Shown one piece after another: positions 59,518 to 64,000 of a stretch of DNA of 64,000 nt (the stretch's first letter is position 1; each line of letters begins with the position of its first letter). The position numbers were made by a program, and so were the translations under genes. Under the pieces are notes generated by a model. That model worked only from the letters and a program-made list of their open reading frames with translations, was not told where the DNA came from and searched no databases. Source of the DNA: Rhizobium sp. ACO-34A (GTDB lineage: Bacteria > Pseudomonadota > Alphaproteobacteria > Rhizobiales > Rhizobiaceae); assembly GCA_002600635.1 (NCBI GenBank), contig CP021371.1:2917001-2981000 (forward strand). Direction: 5' to 3'.

Positions 59518-59864
59518 TACGCTGAACCTCCTGGGTGTTCGCAAGCGTCATTCGGCGGCCATGCAATGCGTTGGGGCCAACGCTGCGGCCCTCATTGCGG
59601 ACGGATGCAAGCCCGTCAGCCTCTTGAAGAGCCGGAAAGGCCAGCGAGCGGTGGCTGGCTTTCCAGCGTCGCCTCACAATTGAAGATATTATCCATAAAA
59701 TTTATGTACTATAGGAACAGTTGTGCCTTCTTTGCCGCTGGACCGGAAATTATTGCCTTTTGTCAAACAGCATAGAGAAAGCTGTCTCTCGTGGCGGAGA
59801 GGCCCGGACGCCTAAAGTGGAGGCATCGCGGTCCGACAAGTCCGTAAAGCCAAGGAGAGACAGA
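59518..59864. promoter_or_regulatory. Divergent promoter region of the sulfur operon and the peroxiredoxin gene
   Basis: A 347-bp stretch with no supported gene. An AT-rich island at about 59680-59720 contains the perfect inverted repeat CATAAA-A-TTTATG (59694-59706) and AGATATTAT (59684-59692), the latter also found before the second sulfur operon. Regulator and promoter assignments are inferred. Confidence 0.5.
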
Positions 59865-60536
59865 ATGACCCAATCCCTCGTCGAGACGCTTGCAGAGTTT
59901 CAGGCGAAGCGCGCACTGACGATGCCGGCCGACAAGCTCAAGATCAATGTCGACCAACGCCGCCTTCTGGTGGAAACGGCAGATCGCGCCGGCTTCGTGA
60001 AGCCCGGTGATGTCGTCGCGCCCTTTGAACTGACCGAGGTCGACGAAGGAAAACTGACGTTCCCTGCCCTCCTCGAAAATGGTCCTCTGGTGCTGATCTT
60101 CTTCCGCTTTGCCGGTTGCCCGGCCTGCAACGTGGCGCTTCCCTACTATCGTGACCATCTGGCAAACAGGCTGTCGGCGCTTGGGGCAACGCTCGTTGGC
60201 GTCAGCCCGCAGGTTCCGGAAAAGCTGCGCGACATCAAGGAGCGCCACGCCCTCGGTTTCCGCATCGCTACGGACGAAGGCAACGCGCTCGCGCGACGCT
60301 TCGGCATACTCTATACTTTCGATGAGGCATCCCGTCGCTCGTCACTGGAAAGCGGCAACCCAATTGGCGACGTGACCGGAACCGGCACCTGGGAACTCCC
60401 GATGCCGACCGCTGTCGTCATCGACCGCAAGGGCGTCGTGCGCTTCGCCGATGTCAGCCCCGACTGGCTTGTCCGCACGGAACCGGACGTGATCGTCGAA
60501 GCCATGCGCAACATATACCTGAACGCAGCCGCCTGA
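59865..60536 (+). CDS. Peroxiredoxin-like protein (AhpC/TSA family)
   Basis: Thioredoxin-fold redox protein (223 aa). The active site is FAGCPACN with Cys85 and Cys88, a CxxC instead of the single peroxidatic Cys of classical AhpC, so it belongs to the peroxiredoxin-like branch. AAGGAGAG precedes ATG 59865. It is divergent from the sulfur operon and is followed by a cupin gene 31 bp downstream. A role in handling reactive by-products of flavin monooxygenases is plausible but inferred. Confidence 0.88.
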   Translation: MTQSLVETLAEFQAKRALTMPADKLKINVDQRRLLVETADRAGFVKPGDVVAPFELTEVDEGKLTFPALLENGPLVLIFFRFAGCPACNVALPYYRDHLANRLSALGATLVGVSPQVPEKLRDIKERHALGFRIATDEGNALARRFGILYTFDEASRRSSLESGNPIGDVTGTGTWELPMPTAVVIDRKGVVRFADVSPDWLVRTEPDVIVEAMRNIYLNAAA

Positions 60537-60567
60537 GATTTTCGATAAAGCACACTGGAACAAACCC

Positions 60568-61095
60568 TTGAGCGAACAAGATCATAGCCATCACCACCAC
60601 GATCATGACCATTCGCATGATCATGACCACCATCACGACCGCTGGAAGCATGACGGTATCCGCGTCATCAAGGGTGACCAGCTGGACGCCAACACCACCC
60701 AGACGCCGGGCATGTTCCGTCAGGCCGCGATCAACCACGCCCGCGTCGGCGCGCAGAAGATCTGGGCCGGCACGGTCGCGATCGAACCCAATGCCAAGAC
60801 GGGCGTGCATCATCACGGCGCGCTGGAGAGCGTGATCTACGTCATTCGCGGCAAGGCGCGCATGCGCTGGGGCGACCGGCTGGAATATGTGGCGGAAGCA
60901 GGTCCGGGCGATTTCATCTTCGTCCCGCCGTACGTGCCCCATCAGGAAATCAATGCCGATCCGGAAAACGTGCTGGAATGCGTGCTGGTTCGCTCCGACA
61001 ACGAGGCGGTGGTCGTCAACATCACCAACATCGATCCGGTCGAAACGCCTGAGGCCGTCTACTGGGTCGATCCGATTCACAGCAAGCCGGAATAA
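60568..61095 (+). CDS. Cupin domain-containing protein with histidine-rich N-terminus
   Basis: One-domain cupin (175 aa). Cupin motif 1 is GVHHHGALESVIYVIRG, and motif 2 is GDFIFVPPYVPHQEIN, so the metal-binding histidines and Glu are intact. The first 25 residues include a cluster of about 14 His with Asp, a likely metal store. No ATG is available before residue 49, so a TTG at 60568 (GGAA upstream) is the only start that keeps the His cluster in frame. It forms an operon with the peroxiredoxin-like gene. The function is unknown; a metal-dependent dioxygenase is possible. Confidence 0.82.
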   Translation: MSEQDHSHHHHDHDHSHDHDHHHDRWKHDGIRVIKGDQLDANTTQTPGMFRQAAINHARVGAQKIWAGTVAIEPNAKTGVHHHGALESVIYVIRGKARMRWGDRLEYVAEAGPGDFIFVPPYVPHQEINADPENVLECVLVRSDNEAVVVNITNIDPVETPEAVYWVDPIHSKPE

Positions 61096-61110
61096 CGGAT
61101 CGCCCCCTTG

Positions 61111-61138
61111 GTTGTGCCCATCATGAAATGGGCACAAC
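61111..61138 (+). other. Perfect 11-bp stem-loop after the cupin gene
   Basis: GTTGTGCCCAT (61111-61121) pairs with ATGGGCACAAC (61128-61138) around a 6-base loop. No T-run follows on either strand. It is the first structure after the cupin stop and may help end or protect the transcript. Confidence 0.6.
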
Positions 61139-61188
61139 AACCTGCGTTGGCCAAACCATCCCGCTCAAGGAAGCGCGGGACAAACCTG

Positions 61189-61293
61189 CTAGAGTCTGTC
61201 AGGTTCATTCTGAACCAGCCAGACTCTCATTTCTTTTGTTTTCGTTTGTCTTTTCGGGATAACCGGTTTCCACTTATCCCTGACAAACTCTAG
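61189..61293. repeat. 105-bp MITE-like intergenic element with 15-bp terminal inverted repeats
   Basis: The ends CTAGAGTCTGTCAGG (61189-61203) and CCTGACAAACTCTAG (61279-61293) are inverted copies, 14 of 15 matching. Inside are a hairpin (AGAGTCTG 61191-61198 with CAGACTCT 61220-61227, plus GGTTCA/TGAACC), a T-rich run (61228-61254) and GGGATAA/TTATCCC. From memory, ...CCGGTTTCCACTT... elements with this ending are frequent in Rhizobium and Agrobacterium intergenic regions. The left half would also work as a terminator for the cupin operon. Confidence 0.7.
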
Positions 61294-61459
61294 AGCGCAA
61301 TAATGGCTACCGGCGCGCTTTTCCCTATCTGCGACTGGCCGACACCGGACCCGCCGTATCCCGGCGGATGAAACGGACGCCGAGAACGACCTTCATGTCC
61401 TGCGGGCTGTCCCTGTGCTCAATCGCATCGAGGAGCAGCTTGAGGGCATGCCTTCAAGC

Positions 61460-62200
61460 TTACTGTTCGAGCGCGTAGGTGATGTTGACGGTGACGGTGT
61501 AGCTGTTTTCACCGCTGGCCACCGGCACGGCATCGGCCGCCATTTCCTTGGCCATGGCGACGCGATACATCGGCTGAGCCATGGGGCGGGCGAAGTTTTC
61601 GCTGATCTCGATGACGCGTCCGAGGCGCACGCCGGCTGCTTCCGAGAGAACCTTCGCCTTTTCGGCAGCTTCGGCCACCGCTTTCTTGCGGGCTTCCGTC
61701 ACGGCATTCTTCGGATCGTCGTTGCCGAAGATGATGTTGCCGCCCTGGTTGACCCCGAGCTTGACGCTCGCATCGATCAGGCCACCGAGTTTCGAGAGGT
61801 CACGCACCTTCACGGCAAGGGAGTTGGTGGCGAGATAGCCGTCGATTTCCGGCGCCTGATAGCTGCCGTCGGTGGCCTTGTCCTGACGGTATTGCGGCTG
61901 CACGGAGAAATCCGATGTCTGCAGGTCGCGCTCCGCGATGCCCTTTTCCTTGAGATCGGCGAGAACCTTCGCCATGGCCTCGTTATTGGCCTTCATCGCT
62001 TCCTCGGCCGTCTTGGCCTGGCGCACGACACTCAGCGTCATCGTGGCCATGTCAGGCGCAAGCGTGGTCTCGCCTTCGCCGGAGACGATAATGGTGGCCT
62101 CGCGCCTTTCCTGCTCGGCGCTCCACGCCATCTGAGGCGCAATCAGAGTGGTGGTGATCATTGCGGCGAGGGCAAGGCCCCCGATCTTGCTGCTGGTCAT
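61460..62200 (-). CDS. SIMPL domain-containing protein (DUF541)
   Basis: Exported protein of 246 aa with a Sec signal (LALAAMITTTLIAPQMAWSA, cleavage near 29). The SIMPL domain shows IIVSGEGETTLAPDMATMTLSV at its start and the repeated K/A-rich helix AVTEARKKAVAEAAEKAKVLSEAAG near 150-175. E. coli YggE, in this family, is linked to oxidative stress tolerance. ATG 62200 follows GGGAATC; a longer frame upstream is not hydrophobic. It stands alone. Confidence 0.9.
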   Translation of the reverse strand: MTSSKIGGLALAAMITTTLIAPQMAWSAEQERREATIIVSGEGETTLAPDMATMTLSVVRQAKTAEEAMKANNEAMAKVLADLKEKGIAERDLQTSDFSVQPQYRQDKATDGSYQAPEIDGYLATNSLAVKVRDLSKLGGLIDASVKLGVNQGGNIIFGNDDPKNAVTEARKKAVAEAAEKAKVLSEAAGVRLGRVIEISENFARPMAQPMYRVAMAKEMAADAVPVASGENSYTVTVNITYALEQ

Positions 62201-62356
62201 CGTGATTCCCTTTGATGAAGCGTCCCTATCCCCTGCCTTGTTGACCTGTGATTGTGAAGCCATTGCGGCAGAGGCTTGTGGGTATGTACGAATTGCGTTA
62301 GAGCGGACCGACCGTTGCGGGTGCCATTGCCCGCACGACCGCCCGTCACCCGGGCC

Positions 62357-62432
62357 GGGCCTGTAGCTCAATGGTTAGAGCCGGCGGCTCATAACCGCTT
62401 GGTTGGGGGTTCGAGTCCCTCCGGGCCCACCA
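62357..62432 (+). tRNA. tRNA with CAU anticodon, probably tRNA-Ile2 (lysidine-modified)
   Basis: A complete 76-nt cloverleaf with encoded CCA. The acceptor stem GGGCCTG pairs with CGGGCCC; the D arm is GCTC/GAGC, the anticodon arm GGCGG-CTCATAA-CCGCT and the T arm GGGGG-TTCGAGT-CCCTC. The anticodon CAU could be Met or Ile. The CTCATAA loop followed by CGCTTGGT and the GGTTAGAGC D region resemble E. coli ileX more than metT, which favours Ile2. Confidence 0.92.
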
Positions 62433-62467
62433 TTTTCTCCATAAATCATTGATTTTCAAGGAGAAAA
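62433..62467. other. Stem-loop directly after the tRNA
   Basis: TTTTCTCC (62433-62440) is inverted as GGAGAAAA (62460-62467) with a further small AAATCA/TGATTT hairpin inside. It begins at the base after CCA. It may mark transcription end or a recombination scar; nothing coding is convincing between here and 62713. Confidence 0.5.
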
Positions 62468-62713
62468 CTTCAGGAAACCAAGAGACTTCCCAACCAGCTT
62501 TCTCATGACGGACTCAATTTCCCGAAACCGTTGAGAACGTCCTGATGATGCGTGCACCCTAAACTCCCTCCCAAAGCTGGAGGTTCGGCATGCGTGATCC
62601 TCAAAACGCCACCACGAATCACAGGTGATCTTCGTCACCTCGTCCGGCACATATGACGGCGAGCGCAGCGGTCTAAACAACCACTCACAGCCCGCCGCCG
62701 GTAATTCATCCAC

Positions 62714-63064
62714 TTAGTAACGGATGATCGGGCAACCGCGAACGTTGGCGAAGACCATTCGGTCGAAATCGCCGTGCCGGACGCCGCCCACGACCACGCG
62801 GCGCGGGGTCACGTCATGGACGCGGGCGCGATGCAGGCCATTCCAGCGGGCCTTTTCGACAGCCTCGCCGGGGAAGCACCCGCCGCGCGGGCGCTGATGG
62901 CGACGCTCGTAGCCGTTGTGACCACCGCGGCCGTAATCCGTGCCATAGCCGGGGCCGTCGTAGCGGAAGCGCCAGCCATCCGCGGCAGCCGTGGAAACGG
63001 TGGCGAACGTCGCGCCCAGCGCGATCAAGGCTGCAAGGCCGGTCTTTGCAAAAACACCCATCAT
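62714..63064 (-). CDS. Small secreted hypothetical protein, Gly/Arg/His-rich
   Basis: A 116-aa exported protein. The signal peptide (FAKTGLAALIALGATFATVSTAAA) cleaves near 28; the mature part is rich in Gly, Tyr and Arg (GPGYGTDYGRGG), then has a short conserved-looking tail (HDVTPRRVVVGGVRHGDFDRMVFANVRGCPIIRY) with two Cys. GAGGAGA precedes ATG 63064 (ATG 63061 is next). It resembles small basic periplasmic proteins seen widely in rhizobia, but I cannot assign a function. Confidence 0.75.
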   Translation of the reverse strand: MMGVFAKTGLAALIALGATFATVSTAAADGWRFRYDGPGYGTDYGRGGHNGYERRHQRPRGGCFPGEAVEKARWNGLHRARVHDVTPRRVVVGGVRHGDFDRMVFANVRGCPIIRY

Positions 63065-63325
63065 TGTCTGTCTCCTCATCTGGGAACTTCGTTGGTCATT
63101 CCCGCCTGCTTCAGCGATTGAGGAGAGACTATGCGGCACCGCCTGAATGCGGCCCGAACCGACCGTTCAGTCTTCATTCATGCCCGAATACACAGCGAGG
63201 CGGCGGTAGATCCGGGGCTGCATTCTCGCGTAGCTCGAAAAGAAGCGAGCAGCATGGATTGGACAAAATCGTTTTAAAACAGATAGATAAAATTCTGAAA
63301 CAACCCGGCTTTCAGCCGAAATGCA

Positions 63326-63748
63326 TCACGGCGCGCAATGCAGCACCACCTCGCGACGATGCGGTCGGTCACGATGTTCGAAAAGGTAGATCCCCTGCCA
63401 TGTCCCGAGAAGCAGGCGCCCTTGGCTGAAGGGAATACCGATGGAAACCTGCGTCAGGGCCGCCTTGATATGGGCCGGCATGTCATCCCGCCCCTCATCC
63501 CTGTGGGTGATCCAATGCATTGCGGTGTCATCGGAAGGCGGCACGAGCCGGGCGAAAAACGTCTTGAGGTCGCGTTGCACCGACGGATCCGCATTCTCCT
63601 GAATGACCAGAGAACAGGAGGTATGACGGACGAACACGGTCATGAGCCCTTCCCGCGCCCCTGAAGCGCCGAGAAAACCCTCAACGGCGTCAGTGAACTC
63701 GTAGAGCCCCTGCCCGTTCGTCGCGATATTGATCGTCCTCAGCGCCAC
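63326..63748 (-). CDS. yjbQ: YjbQ family protein (UPF0047, secondary thiamine-phosphate synthase enzyme)
   Basis: Small soluble protein (140 aa). The UPF0047 motifs are intact: VRHTSCSLVIQENADPSV, WITHRDEGRDDMPAHIK and GTWQGIYLFEHRD, which place three conserved His and an Arg/Asp set around the putative active site. Members can replace thiamine-phosphate synthase weakly in vivo. The start is GTG 63748 (GAGGAG eight bases upstream); the nearby ATG is out of frame. It appears to be a single gene. Confidence 0.92.
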   Translation of the reverse strand: MALRTINIATNGQGLYEFTDAVEGFLGASGAREGLMTVFVRHTSCSLVIQENADPSVQRDLKTFFARLVPPSDDTAMHWITHRDEGRDDMPAHIKAALTQVSIGIPFSQGRLLLGTWQGIYLFEHRDRPHRREVVLHCAP

Positions 63749-63769
63749 GGCTTCATCTCCTCTCGTCAG

Positions 63770-64000
63770 TCAAACGGACCTATTTCTGTGAGAAAATTGA
63801 TAGATGGCAATAAAAAATGAGATTTTTCAAATATGAGAACTCAATATCAATCATTAAGCGGAAATAAAATTTAGAAATAACTAAACAAATAAAACACATA
63901 AAGAAAAATAGGCAACAGATGCTGGACCATACTAAAAGTAAACCTATAATATGACATAGGGTTAGAAGTTTATTATATCCGGCGAAACTTTTATGCAGGC
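63770..64000. other. Abruptly AT-rich tail, no gene supported
   Basis: From about 63770 the base composition falls from over 60% G+C to roughly 30%. Only very short frames occur (16 codons or less). It holds no recognisable promoter set, repeat or RNA. It may be the flank of an acquired segment continuing past the window. Confidence 0.6.

Noticed and set aside
62456-62713. An 85-codon leftward frame beside the tRNA
   Set aside because: It needs a GTG start abutting the neighbouring stop codon, has no clear ribosome site and its product looks like random sequence.

Overview
The window is a GC-rich chromosomal or chromid segment that looks like a member of the Rhizobiaceae (Rhizobium / Agrobacterium / Ensifer / Shinella group). 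The reasons are the arsR-aqpS-arsC order known from Sinorhizobium meliloti, a SahR-type palindrome in front of metH, rhizobial-style intergenic palindromes, and many ABC uptake systems with catabolic genes beside them. No plasmid backbone, phage, insertion sequence or cas gene was seen. No species can be assigned.

Layout. 1-9.5 kb: the end of an oligopeptide-type ABC operon (permease, fused double ATPase), an acyltransferase, an XRE-type regulator, then a Tat-exported solute-binding protein with a CocE/S15 hydrolase and a zinc alcohol dehydrogenase. 9.6-15.2 kb: a soluble double-PAS chemoreceptor, an ACT protein, an MHS-family transporter, an HSL-type esterase and a PP2C-type phosphatase. 15.3-23.9 kb: metH, an AGE-family epimerase, a second zinc alcohol dehydrogenase and an ABC-F ATPase. 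24-28.8 kb: a YhaO/YhaN (SbcD/SbcC-like) nuclease-ATPase pair. 29-30.6 kb: the arsenic operon.

31-45.2 kb is one catabolic block around a LysR regulator. On its left, transcribed leftward, are a peptide-type ABC transporter, a 2-hydroxyacid dehydrogenase, a cupin, a gamma-glutamylpolyamine-synthetase-like ligase and a PuuB-like amine oxidase. On its right, transcribed rightward, are a KdgD-like dehydratase, an FAD-linked 2-hydroxyacid oxidase and a semialdehyde dehydrogenase. A shared GCATCAATTG motif on both sides of the LysR gene suggests joint control. The likely logic is uptake, gamma-glutamylation and oxidation of an amine or amino-sugar-acid compound, with carbon leaving as 2-oxoglutarate; the substrate is unknown.

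46-61.1 kb is an organosulfur region with two tandem leftward operons. The upstream one carries an acyl-CoA-dehydrogenase-like monooxygenase, an SsuD-like LLM monooxygenase, an Ssu/Tau ABC transporter and a copper pair (YcnI, CopC-CopD). The downstream one carries an NtaA/DszA-like LLM monooxygenase, a second Ssu/Tau ABC transporter and an AprAB-like flavoprotein/ferredoxin pair. A peroxiredoxin-like gene and a histidine-rich cupin are transcribed divergently. The right end holds a 105-bp MITE-like repeat, a SIMPL-domain protein, a tRNA with CAU anticodon (probably Ile2), a small secreted protein, YjbQ and an abruptly AT-rich tail.

The most unusual signals are four short repeats resembling type I-E CRISPR repeats (two spaced exactly 61 bp apart) without cas genes, the AprAB-like pair inside an aerobic sulfonate operon, copper genes embedded in a sulfonate operon, and the LysR-centred gamma-glutamyl/KdgD locus.
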